Shown piece by piece: positions 12,785-20,766 of a DNA stretch of 21,451 nucleotides; position 1 is the first letter of the stretch; each line of letters opens with the position of its first letter. Source of the DNA: JASLBX01 sp036374175 (GTDB lineage: Bacteria > Actinomycetota > Actinomycetes > Jiangellales > Jiangellaceae); assembly GCA_036374175.1 (NCBI GenBank), contig DASUUH010000151.1:1-21451 (forward strand). The letters are read 5' to 3'. The notes under the pieces were generated by a model, which saw only the letters and a list, made by a program, of their open reading frames with translations, searched no databases and was not told the origin of the DNA. The translations under genes were made by a program, and so were the position numbers.

Positions 12785-13246
12785 ATGACGACGACCAACA
12801 CCACTTCCACTGTCCGGCTACCCGTGGACGAGCTTGCTCCACATATTTCCGAAGCAATGGAGGCACTCGACGCCGCGTCGCGCAAGACCCAGCTTGAGCC
12901 GTCGCTACTTGAGCTGGTCCGCACCCGCGCCTCACAGATCAACGGCTGTGTCTACTGCGTGAATCTGCACAGCCGTGATGCCCGCAATGCCGGTGTGACC
13001 GACAAGCGTCTGTTCGCCCTTCCGGTCTGGCGCGAGACGCCGATGTTCACCCCTCGGGAGAAGGCGGCTCTGGAGCTGACTGAAGCGGTGACCCGGCTGG
13101 CCGACAGTCATGTCTCCGACGACGTGTGGAACCGGGTGGCTGCTGAGTTCACCGAGACCGAACTGGCCGAGTTGCTCTGGACGATTACCGTCGTCAACGC
13201 CTGGAACCGCCTCGGCGCGAGCGCGCGTCCTTGGCCGCTCTCCTGA
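12785..13246 (+). CDS. AhpD-like carboxymuconolactone decarboxylase-family protein
   Basis: A 153-residue all-helical protein of the CMD/alkylhydroperoxidase-D family. The redox motif is CVYCVNLHSRDA, with Cys55, Cys58 and His62 in the CxxCxxxH spacing. It follows LVRTRASQING, the typical lead-in, and the C-terminal FTETELAELLWTITVVNAWNR completes the domain. Members of this subgroup are thought to act as thiol peroxidases or disulfide-dependent antioxidants. The ATG at 12785 is preferred over GTG 12776, which lies inside the predicted -10. Pairing with a divergent MocR gene suggests induction by a PLP-reactive amine or amino-acid signal. Whether it acts on peroxide is not shown by sequence. 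Confidence 0.9.
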   Translation: MTTTNTTSTVRLPVDELAPHISEAMEALDAASRKTQLEPSLLELVRTRASQINGCVYCVNLHSRDARNAGVTDKRLFALPVWRETPMFTPREKAALELTEAVTRLADSHVSDDVWNRVAAEFTETELAELLWTITVVNAWNRLGASARPWPLS

Positions 13247-13284
13247 CCCGTCGATGACCTGGCAGCATCGGTTATCGTCAGCGG

Positions 13285-13842
13285 ATGCTCCAGATGATCG
13301 ACCCCACTGCCTGGGTAGCTTCCACTGCCGTGATCACCGGCGATGTGACCATCGGGCCGCGGTCACGGGTTCTGCCCGGCGCCATCGTCAGCGGAGACTT
13401 CGGTCCGGTTGTGATCGGCGCGGACGTTCTGATCATGGAGCAGGCAGTACTGCGGGGCCGTGTCGGGCACCCTTTGCACATCGGTGACGCGGTGCTCGTC
13501 GGGCCGCATGCGCATCTCAACGGCACCCACGTCGACGACGAGGTGTTCATCGCGACCGGTGTCTCGATGTTTCCCGGCTCGCGTGCGCAGTCGGGTTGCG
13601 AGCTGCGGATCAACAGCGTGCTGCACGTGAATTCGGTGCTGGACCGCGACACCGTCGTGCCGATCGGCTGGATCGCCGCGGGGCGGCCCGCCCGGCTCTT
13701 CTCGCCCGACCGGCACGACGAGCTGTGGGCGGTTCAAGAGCCGCTCGATTTTCCGGGCACGGTTTATGGCGTCCCCAGAGGCACCTCGATGCGAGAGATC
13801 ATGCGCCGGCAATGCGCAGCCTATGGTCCGCGAGATCAGTAG
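13285..13842 (+). CDS. Gamma carbonic anhydrase-type hexapeptide-repeat protein with altered ligand motifs
   Basis: A 185-residue left-handed beta-helix protein. Imperfect hexapeptide turns run from about 10 to 125 (AVITGDVTIGPRSRVLPGAIV, then IGDAVLVGPHAHLNG), ending with a C-terminal helix (SMREIMRRQCAAY). In PaaY/Cam-like relatives the zinc histidines sit in an upstream H, then GH and LHG motifs. Here His62 could serve as the first, but the GH position is Gly-Pro (Pro74) and the LHG His is Asn79; His75 and His77 lie nearby. Metal binding may be shifted or lost. A TATCGT (13273-13278) 6 bases before the ATG might be a -10 for a leaderless message. It may also be read from the AhpD-like gene, which ends 38 bases upstream. 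Confidence 0.85.
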   Translation: MLQMIDPTAWVASTAVITGDVTIGPRSRVLPGAIVSGDFGPVVIGADVLIMEQAVLRGRVGHPLHIGDAVLVGPHAHLNGTHVDDEVFIATGVSMFPGSRAQSGCELRINSVLHVNSVLDRDTVVPIGWIAAGRPARLFSPDRHDELWAVQEPLDFPGTVYGVPRGTSMREIMRRQCAAYGPRDQ

Positions 13843-13861
13843 CCGGCTGCAATCAACACTG

Positions 13862-14347
13862 TTAGACGACGGCGAGCGCAATTCCCAAACAGGCCAGCGA
13901 CGCCGTCGTTAGGAGCGTGCGCACGACGTTCCAGCGCACCCACGTCGCCTCGCCGAACCGTTTCCGCGTCGCAGAGACGTCAATCTCGTCCGGATTGCCG
14001 GCGGCCTTGATGGCATCGTTGAGCGGCACGTTCACCCGTACCGTGATCACAAAAACCACGAGGTAGAGCACTGCCGCTGCCAGGACCCACGGCACGGCCG
14101 ACCGGCTCTCCTCGCCGAGATGAGCCGCTGCGGCCAGGACGGTGATCGCCAACGCACCGACGAAGACGAACAGGAAGAGAGGGCTGATGATGGCCCGATC
14201 CATCGCCTGGAATGCGGCCACGAATGTCCTGTCATCCGTCCGCGCGAGGCCCGGCATGACCGCCATCGCGTAGGCGAAGAACACACCCGCCAGCAGTCCG
14301 ACGCTGACCATGGCAAGCAAGAGCAGGACATCCCTCAACACATCCAT
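13862..14347 (-). CDS. DUF1772 (anthrone oxygenase-like) membrane protein
   Basis: A 161-residue protein with four hydrophobic helices (about 7-30, 52-75, 86-104 and 142-160). The conserved family segment NVPLNDAI (106-113) follows TM3, and the RWNVVRT motif precedes TM4. DUF1772 includes fungal anthrone oxygenases, but bacterial members are mostly unassigned. The ATG at 14347 has an excellent AAAGGAGG site. It starts 29 bases after the cobU-cobT stop on the same strand with no hairpin between, so it is probably the last gene of the cobalamin unit, although nothing links it to corrinoids by sequence. Confidence 0.88.
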   Translation of the reverse strand: MDVLRDVLLLLAMVSVGLLAGVFFAYAMAVMPGLARTDDRTFVAAFQAMDRAIISPLFLFVFVGALAITVLAAAAHLGEESRSAVPWVLAAAVLYLVVFVITVRVNVPLNDAIKAAGNPDEIDVSATRKRFGEATWVRWNVVRTLLTTASLACLGIALAVV

Positions 14348-14376
14348 CGCAGCCCTCCTTTGGCCCGCCCCATGAT

Positions 14377-16065
14377 CTACCTCTCCCCCGGCGAGAGCAA
14401 CAGCCGGTGGGCCACCTCGTTAAGGGTCGCCACCTCGCCGAGCACTCGCGCGGCGGCCTGGATCACCGGCACCGCGAGCACTGATCCGGTTCCTTCGCCG
14501 AGCCGCATGTGCAGATCCAGCAAGCCTGCCTGGCCAAGTGCGGCCAGTGCGTGCCGGGCACCGGGTTCGGCGGACAGGTGCCCGGCGATCATGTAACCGC
14601 TGACCGCTGGGCACAGCGCCATCGCTGCCAACGCCGCTGCATTAGCGATGACGCCATCCAGCACAACGGGCACCCGCGCCTGCGCAGCCGCGAGCATGAC
14701 GCCGACGAGGGCCGCGTGCTCGAAACCGCCGAGTGATGCCAGCGTGGCAAGCGGCGATCGGTCCGCGCCGTGGCGGGCCAGAGCCGCCTCGATGACCTGT
14801 ATCTTGCGCGGCGTCTTGGTGTCGTCAAGATTGGCGCCGCGACCGGCGACATCGGTCGGCGCGGCACCGGTCAGGGCTGCGACAAGGCAGGCGGAGACGG
14901 TGGTGTTCGCGATACCAAGGTCACCGGTGGCGATGAGATCGGCGCCGTCTTCAATGAGATCACGGGCTGCCTCTACTCCTGCCGCGATGGCCGCCCGGCA
15001 CTCGTCCTCCGTCATGGCGGGCTCCTTGGTGACGTCCCGCGTCCCAGCCGCGATCCGGACGGCCCGCACGCCGCCGACGGACGCACCGCCCTGGGTGCCG
15101 ACATCAAGCACCGTCACGCTGGCGCCGACAGCCCGCGCAATAGCGTTCACCGACGCGCGGCCAGCCGCCACCGTGGCCACCATTGCGGCCGTCACCGATT
15201 GCGGCCAGTCCGACACGCCCTGCGCGTGGACTCCGTGATCCCCGGCGGCCACGATCACCACGGGAGACGCCGGCACGGGCGGCGGGCACGTGCCGCTGAT
15301 CGCCGCCAGCTGGACCCCGAGTTCCTCGAGGCGGCCGAGACTGCCCGGTGGCTTGGCAAGCCCGTCATGCTGCTCGCGCGCCGCCTTCGCCGCACTTTCG
15401 TCGACGGGCACGATCGACCCAACCAGTTCCTCGACCGCACGTGGGTCCGCAACCGGCCGGTCGACATGTGCATGCGGCCTGATCGGAGTCGTAGCGATGG
15501 GCTCGTCGCGAATCAGTGGCAACACCCGCCCACCGACCACCAGCAGCACCTCGTCGGCTGCCTCGGACACCACCTGGACGGCCAACCCGTGCAGATCAAC
15601 GTAGGCCCGTGCGCCCGGCCCGCCCGCGTGCACCCCGAGCCCGGGCTGACCAGCAATCATCAGCACCGCACAGTCGCTCGAAGCGACGGCGGTGGCGAAC
15701 TCGCGCAGCCGATCCAGCAGCACTCGTTCCAGCTCAGCCCGGCGCTGCTGATCCGGTACGTCGTCGCCCACTTGTACTCCCGCGGATTCCATCGACTCTG
15801 CGAGCCAGGTGTCCAGCGCATCCACCAGGACGAATGCACCCGGCCCGGCCGCGGCGACGGCGCCGGTCAGGTCGAACGTTTCGACGGTCCGCCAGTGTTC
15901 GGGCCGGTCGGCCCGGTGGCGCGCGACCCGGGCGGCGAACTCGTCATCGCGCGCCACCGCCGGTGCCACCACGACAACCGGCCGTCCGCTGGCCGCGGCC
16001 CGGCGGGCCGCGAGGCTCGACTTGCCGGACTTCTGTCCGCCCAGCACCAGTATCAGGCTGCCCAT
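14377..16065 (-). CDS. cobUT: CobU-CobT fusion: adenosylcobinamide kinase/guanylyltransferase + NaMN:DMB phosphoribosyltransferase
   Basis: A 562-residue fusion of two late cobalamin enzymes. The CobU-like part (about 1-190) has the P-loop GGQKSGKS (9-16) and His50 in ARHRADRPEHW, the position guanylylated in CobU. It would phosphorylate adenosylcobinamide and transfer GMP. Its usual NEVG motif is replaced by GQPG (139-142) and the later NQ by VQ, so activity is less certain. The CobT part (about 225-562) has KPPGSLGRLE (238-247), AGDHGV (274-279), TGDLGIANTT and Glu524 in RLGEGTGS, the catalytic base that makes alpha-ribazole phosphate from nicotinate mononucleotide. The ATG at 16065 shares one base with the cobS stop (TGATG). 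GTG 16074 is an alternative. Confidence 0.93.
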   Translation of the reverse strand: MGSLILVLGGQKSGKSSLAARRAAASGRPVVVVAPAVARDDEFAARVARHRADRPEHWRTVETFDLTGAVAAAGPGAFVLVDALDTWLAESMESAGVQVGDDVPDQQRRAELERVLLDRLREFATAVASSDCAVLMIAGQPGLGVHAGGPGARAYVDLHGLAVQVVSEAADEVLLVVGGRVLPLIRDEPIATTPIRPHAHVDRPVADPRAVEELVGSIVPVDESAAKAAREQHDGLAKPPGSLGRLEELGVQLAAISGTCPPPVPASPVVIVAAGDHGVHAQGVSDWPQSVTAAMVATVAAGRASVNAIARAVGASVTVLDVGTQGGASVGGVRAVRIAAGTRDVTKEPAMTEDECRAAIAAGVEAARDLIEDGADLIATGDLGIANTTVSACLVAALTGAAPTDVAGRGANLDDTKTPRKIQVIEAALARHGADRSPLATLASLGGFEHAALVGVMLAAAQARVPVVLDGVIANAAALAAMALCPAVSGYMIAGHLSAEPGARHALAALGQAGLLDLHMRLGEGTGSVLAVPVIQAAARVLGEVATLNEVAHRLLLSPGER

Positions 16066-16820
16066 CACACCCACCCCGCCTTGATCAGCGCCGCGACGGA
16101 CGCCGCGACCGCTAAGTTCACCGCTAGCACGCCGGCCCCGAAGACGTCACCGGTGTGGCCGCCGACCAGCCGCCGGGCTATCCAACCGATCGCCGCTGCA
16201 GCCGCGGCACCGGCCAGCAACGGGATTGGCGCCCAGGCACCGGCGACGGCCACCGCCGACCCGACGACTGTCGCGGCAGCCAGCACTGTGGCACCCCGGC
16301 GTGGCTTTCCCACCTGGACGCCCAACCCGTCAGAGCGAGCCGGCCGCAGCCACCACCCAAGCAGCAATGGCGCGGCTCTGCCGATGACGTGTCCGGCCAC
16401 AAGCACGCGGGCGACACCGGCCATATCAAGCGGAATCAGCAGGGTGATCCGAAGCAGCATGTCGCCGGTCACCGCGAGAACTCCGAACGTCCCGATCCGG
16501 CTGTCCCGCATGATCTCCAACCGGCGGTTTGCCGTTGACCCACCCCAGAACCCGTCCGCGACATCGGCGAGGCCGTCTTCGTGCAATGCACCGGTGATCA
16601 GAACCGTCGCGAACACGCTGGCGACGGCCGCCACGAGCGGGCCGAGCACCGGCTGAACAACCGCCCAAACACCTATCCCGGCGCCGGCGACGAGCAATCC
16701 GACGAGCGGAAAGTAGCCCTGGGCACCGGTCAGTCCGGCGTCTGGGCCGGGCCCTTGCCGCCGGGCGGGGATCCGGGTCAGGAAACCGATGGCGGCTCGG
16801 ACGTCGTCAAGCATGTTCAT
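16065..16820 (-). CDS. cobS: Cobalamin-5'-phosphate synthase (adenosylcobinamide-GDP ribazoletransferase)
   Basis: A 251-residue membrane enzyme that joins adenosylcobinamide-GDP to alpha-ribazole (phosphate), the last assembly step. The family motif EDGLADVADGFWGG (81-94) is followed by RRLEIMRDSRIGTFG (99-113), both conserved in CobS and involved in metal and substrate binding. Five to six hydrophobic helices follow, with a PARSDGLG-type loop near the C-terminal half. The ATG at 16820 shares one base with the cobO stop (TGATG), and its own stop overlaps the cobU-cobT start the same way, so translation is coupled on both sides. Confidence 0.95.
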   Translation of the reverse strand: MNMLDDVRAAIGFLTRIPARRQGPGPDAGLTGAQGYFPLVGLLVAGAGIGVWAVVQPVLGPLVAAVASVFATVLITGALHEDGLADVADGFWGGSTANRRLEIMRDSRIGTFGVLAVTGDMLLRITLLIPLDMAGVARVLVAGHVIGRAAPLLLGWWLRPARSDGLGVQVGKPRRGATVLAAATVVGSAVAVAGAWAPIPLLAGAAAAAAIGWIARRLVGGHTGDVFGAGVLAVNLAVAASVAALIKAGWV

Positions 16821-17386
16821 CAATACTCGATCCCGCGGCGGGCCATGATCCCGCGGTCGTACGCGTGCTTGACCTTGCGCATCTCTGTCACCGTGTCCGC
16901 CAGATCGCACAACGCCGCGGGGGCGTCACGTCCAGTGCAGACCACATTGGTCACTGGCGACCGGTCCCGGATTGCCGCGACCACCTCGGCGGTGTCGATC
17001 CACCCCCAGTTCATCGGGTAGGTGATCTCGTCCAGCACAACCAGGTGATGCTCTCCCGCCGCGAGGAGGCTCAGCGTGTGCCGCCACGCCGCTTCGGCGC
17101 GAGCCCGAGACGCGTCAAGGTCATCGGATTCCCACGAAAACCCGTCGCCGAGCGTCCACCAGTCCGCGCCCAACTTCCGCAACATGGCTTCTTCACCGGT
17201 CCGCCAGCGCCCGGACTTGATGAACTGAACCACAGCAACCCGCCAGTCGCGGGCCAGTGCGCGCAACGCGACGCCGAAGGCCGCGGTCGACTTGCCTTTC
17301 CCGTCGCCGGTGTTCACCACGACGATCGACGGGACCGACCGGCGCTCGGGCCTTGGAGGTGGCTCGGTTCGGGGTTCGGTGGTCAT
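16820..17386 (-). CDS. cobO: Corrinoid adenosyltransferase (CobO/BtuR type)
   Basis: A 188-residue cytoplasmic enzyme that transfers the adenosyl group of ATP to the cobalt of a reduced corrinoid. The modified P-loop GDGKGKST (27-34) is the CobO/CobA signature. Other marks are VVQFIKSGRWRTGEE, WESDD followed by an arginine-rich helix, VLDEITYPMNWGW in the Walker B region and VCTGRDAP. The C-terminal EMRKVKHAYDRGIMARRGIEY is diagnostic of the family. The ATG at 17386 overlaps the cobQ stop as ATGA and has AGGAG upstream. In this unit it would activate imported corrinoid or late intermediates. Confidence 0.96.
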   Translation of the reverse strand: MTTEPRTEPPPRPERRSVPSIVVVNTGDGKGKSTAAFGVALRALARDWRVAVVQFIKSGRWRTGEEAMLRKLGADWWTLGDGFSWESDDLDASRARAEAAWRHTLSLLAAGEHHLVVLDEITYPMNWGWIDTAEVVAAIRDRSPVTNVVCTGRDAPAALCDLADTVTEMRKVKHAYDRGIMARRGIEY

Positions 17387-18807
17387 GCCACTCCTGCCAG
17401 CTGTCGGAGATAGGTCGTGTCCAGGTGCGCGTCGACCGCATCGGCCAGCAGGTCGAACGTCGTGTCGAGAGTTCGCGAGGGCCGGGTGCCGAACAATGTT
17501 TCGAGCAGGTCGGCGTCTTCGAGCAGTCCGTGCAGGTACCACCCGGCGACGTTGCCGCTGGCCACGGCAACTGAGCCGGCCGCCAGCAGGTCGACAGCAC
17601 CCGCAACGATCGTCCGGCCGTGCCGGATCTCGTAGCCGTGGACGTCGCGGCCGTCCAGCGATCCCCACTGGGGCGGCCAGCCGGCCGGCAACCTAACGGT
17701 CCGGTGGCCGACGACCTTTGCCGGTCCGAACGTGGTCACCAGGGGCAGCAGGTGCAAGCCGTCGCCGGACCCGTCGACGCCGTGCGGGTCGGCTAGCCGT
17801 TCGCCGAGCAACTGCAACCCACCGCAAATGCCAAGGACTCGCACGCCGGCCTGGGCCGCGGCCTTAACCGCATCGCCCAGGCCGGAGCTTTGCAGCCAGG
17901 TCAGGTCTGCGGCGACGTGCTTGGATCCGGGCAGGATGACCATCGCCGCGCCGTCGAGGTGCCAGGGCCGCGTGGCCCAGCGCACGTCTGCCACCTGCTC
18001 CAGGAGCGTGAATTCGTCAAGATTGGAGGCGCTCGGGTACCTGACGATGGCGACCGGCGGGCGTCCACCGCGAGCGGGTCGATGCAGGCTGGCGCCGTCC
18101 TCGTCGGGTAGATCGTGGTCGATCATGGGCACGACGCCTACGGTTGGCACACCGGTGAGCCGCTCCAGTTGTTCGGGCCCGGGGGGCAGCAGTGCGGCGT
18201 CGCCGCGAAATCGGTTGAGCACGAAGCCACGGATCAGGTCCCGGTGCTGCCGCGGTACCAGCGCCCAGGTCCCGTACAGGTGGGCGAAGGCGCCGCCGCG
18301 GTCGATGTCCACAGCCAGCAATACCGGTGCCGCGGCCCGAACGGCCACCCGCATATTGACGATGTCTTTAGCGGTCAGATTGATCTCGGCCGGGCTGCCG
18401 GCGCCTTCGATCACCACGAGCTCGTAGGACGCGAGCAACTCGTCGAGCGCCGACTTGACTACGGGCCAGAGCCGTTCGGACCGATCCGCCCAGTCGCGGC
18501 GGGAAAGCTCCGGGTCGTAACGGCCTAGCCGGACCACCTGGCTGCCGCCGGCCTCGGGCTTGAGCAACACCGGGTTCATCCGAACGTCGGGTTCGGCCAT
18601 GGCCGCATGTGCCTGGAGCCACTGCGCGGCACCCATCTCACCACCGTCTACAACACGCGCGTTGTTGGACATGTTCTGTGCCTTGAAGGGCGCCACCTTC
18701 AGGCCTTGGCGCGCGAACCAGCGGCACAGCGCAGTGGTCAGCAGACTCTTGCCAGCCCAGCTCGTGCACCCTTGGACCATCAACGCGGGCAATGCCGCCT
18801 CCAGCAT
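17383..18807 (-). CDS. cobQ: Cobyric acid synthase
   Basis: A 474-residue glutamine-dependent amidotransferase that amidates four side chains of adenosylcobyrinic acid a,c-diamide. The N-terminal ATPase domain (about 8-230) has the nucleotide motif GCTSWAGKS (13-21), FKAQNMSNNA (41-50) and VVIEGAGSPAEINL. The C-terminal GATase domain has Cys328 in LGICGGLQLLGE and His426 in YLHGLL. The ATG at 18807 is chosen for length and alignment with family N-termini; GAGG sits right against it, and an AGAGGAG is about 19 bases upstream, so the start is not firm. Upstream in-frame starts up to 18870 are possible. The presence of CobQ means the unit serves late de novo synthesis or amidation, not only cobinamide salvage. 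Confidence 0.95.
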   Translation of the reverse strand: MLEAALPALMVQGCTSWAGKSLLTTALCRWFARQGLKVAPFKAQNMSNNARVVDGGEMGAAQWLQAHAAMAEPDVRMNPVLLKPEAGGSQVVRLGRYDPELSRRDWADRSERLWPVVKSALDELLASYELVVIEGAGSPAEINLTAKDIVNMRVAVRAAAPVLLAVDIDRGGAFAHLYGTWALVPRQHRDLIRGFVLNRFRGDAALLPPGPEQLERLTGVPTVGVVPMIDHDLPDEDGASLHRPARGGRPPVAIVRYPSASNLDEFTLLEQVADVRWATRPWHLDGAAMVILPGSKHVAADLTWLQSSGLGDAVKAAAQAGVRVLGICGGLQLLGERLADPHGVDGSGDGLHLLPLVTTFGPAKVVGHRTVRLPAGWPPQWGSLDGRDVHGYEIRHGRTIVAGAVDLLAAGSVAVASGNVAGWYLHGLLEDADLLETLFGTRPSRTLDTTFDLLADAVDAHLDTTYLRQLAGVA

Positions 18808-18901
18808 CCTCGATTTGTCCGCGCAACTCCTCTTGTCCGGGCGACTCGTCGTGGCGTAGCTGGCCACCAACCAGTCCGGCCGGACAACCGGGGTGGGGCG
18901 G

Positions 18902-19708
18902 TCATGCCTGCACTCCAGGCTCGTCGACGTGGCCGTCCGGCCGTACCGGCACGACGATGAGCCCCGCTTCTGGATCCGTAATGACCCGGACCCGCGCTCC
19001 GTACTGCGTCTCGATGACCTCGCGCGTCAACACCTCGCCAGGTGACCCTTCGGCGACCAACCGTCCGCCGACGAGCATCGCCAGCCGATCGGAGAACTGA
19101 GCCGCGGTGGTCAGGTCGTGCAGAGCCGCGATGACCGTCAGCTCGCGGTCCCGGCGCAGCCGGTCCATCAGCTCCAGCACCTGCTGAACGTGTCCGAGGT
19201 CGAGTGAGCTGGTCGGTTCGTCCAGCAACAGGATCGGTGCTTGCTGGGCCAGCGCCCGGGCCAGCACAGCACGCTGGAACTCCCCGCCGGACAGCGAGGT
19301 CACCCGCCGGCCGGCCAGATCGTCGAGCTCCAACGTCGTGAGCAGGTCGGCCACCACGGCAACGTCTGCGGCAGTCTCGACACCGAAGTACGGCACGTAC
19401 GGCGTCCGCCCGAGCAGCACGTAGTCGAGCACCGTCATGCCGTCCGGACGCACGGGTTGCTGCGGTACTACCGCGATGGTCCTGGCTCGTTCGCGTTGGC
19501 CCAGCTGCCCGACGTCACGTCCGTTCAGGCCGATCCGGCCCGAATGCTCGACCGCTCCCGTAATCGCGCGCAGCAGCGTCGTTTTGCCGGCACCGTTCGG
19601 CCCGACGAGGGTGATCCACCGGCCAGCAGGCACGGTCAGACTCACGTCTCGAACGACCTGCACACCGAGCAGTTCGACGCTCACCTGATCGACCGTCAGG
19701 GTGCTCAC
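18902..19708 (-). CDS. btuD: Cobalamin/siderophore-type ABC transporter ATPase (BtuD-like)
   Basis: A 268-residue ATP-binding subunit of an importer of the FecE/BtuD class. It has Walker A GPNGAGKT (36-43), Q-loop VPQQPV, the ABC signature LSGGE (139-143), Walker B ILLLDEP (159-165) and H-loop His197 in AALHDLTTAA. It powers uptake through the permease encoded just upstream. The GTG at 19708 starts 7 bases after the permease stop; an AGGAGG inside the end of the permease gene is 16 bases away, which is long. Corrinoid specificity is inferred from the cob genes that follow; by sequence alone it could serve iron siderophores or haem. Confidence 0.93.
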   Translation of the reverse strand: MSTLTVDQVSVELLGVQVVRDVSLTVPAGRWITLVGPNGAGKTTLLRAITGAVEHSGRIGLNGRDVGQLGQRERARTIAVVPQQPVRPDGMTVLDYVLLGRTPYVPYFGVETAADVAVVADLLTTLELDDLAGRRVTSLSGGEFQRAVLARALAQQAPILLLDEPTSSLDLGHVQQVLELMDRLRRDRELTVIAALHDLTTAAQFSDRLAMLVGGRLVAEGSPGEVLTREVIETQYGARVRVITDPEAGLIVVPVRPDGHVDEPGVQA

Positions 19709-19715
19709 AACTCGC

Positions 19716-20765
19716 TCACCACGCCCTCCTGGCCCGGCGCAGCACCAGAGTGAAGAAGGGTGCACCGATGAATGCCGTCACCACGCCGACCGGCAGCTCT
19801 CCGGGTGATACCAGGGTCCGGGCGAGCACATCCGCCCACACCAGGAACGTCGCACCGGCCAAGACCGATACGGGCAGCACGATCCGGTATGACGTGCCGG
19901 CCACCAGCCGCACCAGGTGCGGCACCACGATGCCGACGAAACCGATCAGGCCGGTCACCGACACGGCGGCGGCGGTGCCGAGCGTCGCCGCCAGCACGAC
20001 CACCAGGCGGACCCGCGCCGTAGGCACGCCCATGGCGCTCGCCTCCGCCGATCCCACGCTGAGCACGTCCAGCAGCCGGCGGTGCGCGAGAACGACGATC
20101 GCAGCGACGACGACATACGGCGCGATGGCTCGTACGTCGCCCCAGCCGCCGGTCAGCAACCGGCCGAGGATCCAGCCGTAGACCTCGCGCAAGGTGTCCG
20201 CATGCCGCTGCTGGATGTAGGTCTGCACCGCGGCGAGGAAAGCGGCCACCGCGACACCCGCCAGGATCAGCGAGTGGGTGCTGCGACCCCCGGCCGTCCG
20301 CCCAAGCGCGTAGGTCGCCGCCACTGCACCGGTGCCGCCGGCGAAGGCGGCCAGCGGAAGCAAACCCCGCCCGCCGCCGGACACGATCGCAAGGGTGGCA
20401 CCGAGGCCCGCCCCCGAGGCGACGCCGAGCAGGTACGGATCGGCCAGCGGATTCCGGAACACTCCCTGGTACCCGGCACCGGCCACCGCGAGCATGCCGC
20501 CCACGAGAACGCCGAGCAACACGCGCGGCGCACGCAGTTGCCACAAGATGGCCTGCTGTCGCTCGTCCAAGCCCCCGCGCAGGTCAATGGCGGGCAGCAG
20601 GTTGACCGTCTCGACCACCACTGCGCGCCATGGCAGCTCGGCGGGCCCGATCACCAGGCCTGCCAGCACCGACACTAGGAGGGTGGCGGCGGCCACGAAC
20701 AGCCACCTGCGCCGGTGCCGCGCGTGGATCGTTACGGTCTCGGCCGCCGCCGAGACGGTCGCCAT
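19716..20765 (-). CDS. btuC: FecCD-family ABC transporter permease (BtuC-like)
   Basis: A 349-residue polytopic permease. The family motifs are present in order: an RAPRVLLGVLVGGMLAVAGA stretch, GVFRNPLADPYLLGVASGAG after it, GAEASAMGVP-type coupling loop (SVGSAEASAMGVPTARVR) and GFVGIVVPHLVRLVAG near the C-terminus. About nine to ten hydrophobic helices are visible. The ATG at 20765 is one base after the stop of the binding-protein gene, with GGCGGGGTGAG upstream; longer open sequence beyond it lies inside that gene. Together with the flanking genes it forms a complete BtuFCD-type importer. Confidence 0.94.
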   Translation of the reverse strand: MATVSAAAETVTIHARHRRRWLFVAAATLLVSVLAGLVIGPAELPWRAVVVETVNLLPAIDLRGGLDERQQAILWQLRAPRVLLGVLVGGMLAVAGAGYQGVFRNPLADPYLLGVASGAGLGATLAIVSGGGRGLLPLAAFAGGTGAVAATYALGRTAGGRSTHSLILAGVAVAAFLAAVQTYIQQRHADTLREVYGWILGRLLTGGWGDVRAIAPYVVVAAIVVLAHRRLLDVLSVGSAEASAMGVPTARVRLVVVLAATLGTAAAVSVTGLIGFVGIVVPHLVRLVAGTSYRIVLPVSVLAGATFLVWADVLARTLVSPGELPVGVVTAFIGAPFFTLVLRRARRAW

Positions 20766-20766
20766 C

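Noticed and set aside
14770..16656. A 628-codon open frame on the plus strand
   Set aside because: It is antisense to cobS and the cobU-cobT fusion, both with unmistakable family motifs. The plus-strand translation is low-complexity Arg/His/Asp sequence.
18874..18885. A 12-bp palindrome (GTCCGGCCGGAC) between btuD and cobQ
   Set aside because: It has no loop, so it is a poor RNA hairpin, and such palindromes arise by chance in GC-rich DNA. It lies inside an otherwise continuous operon.
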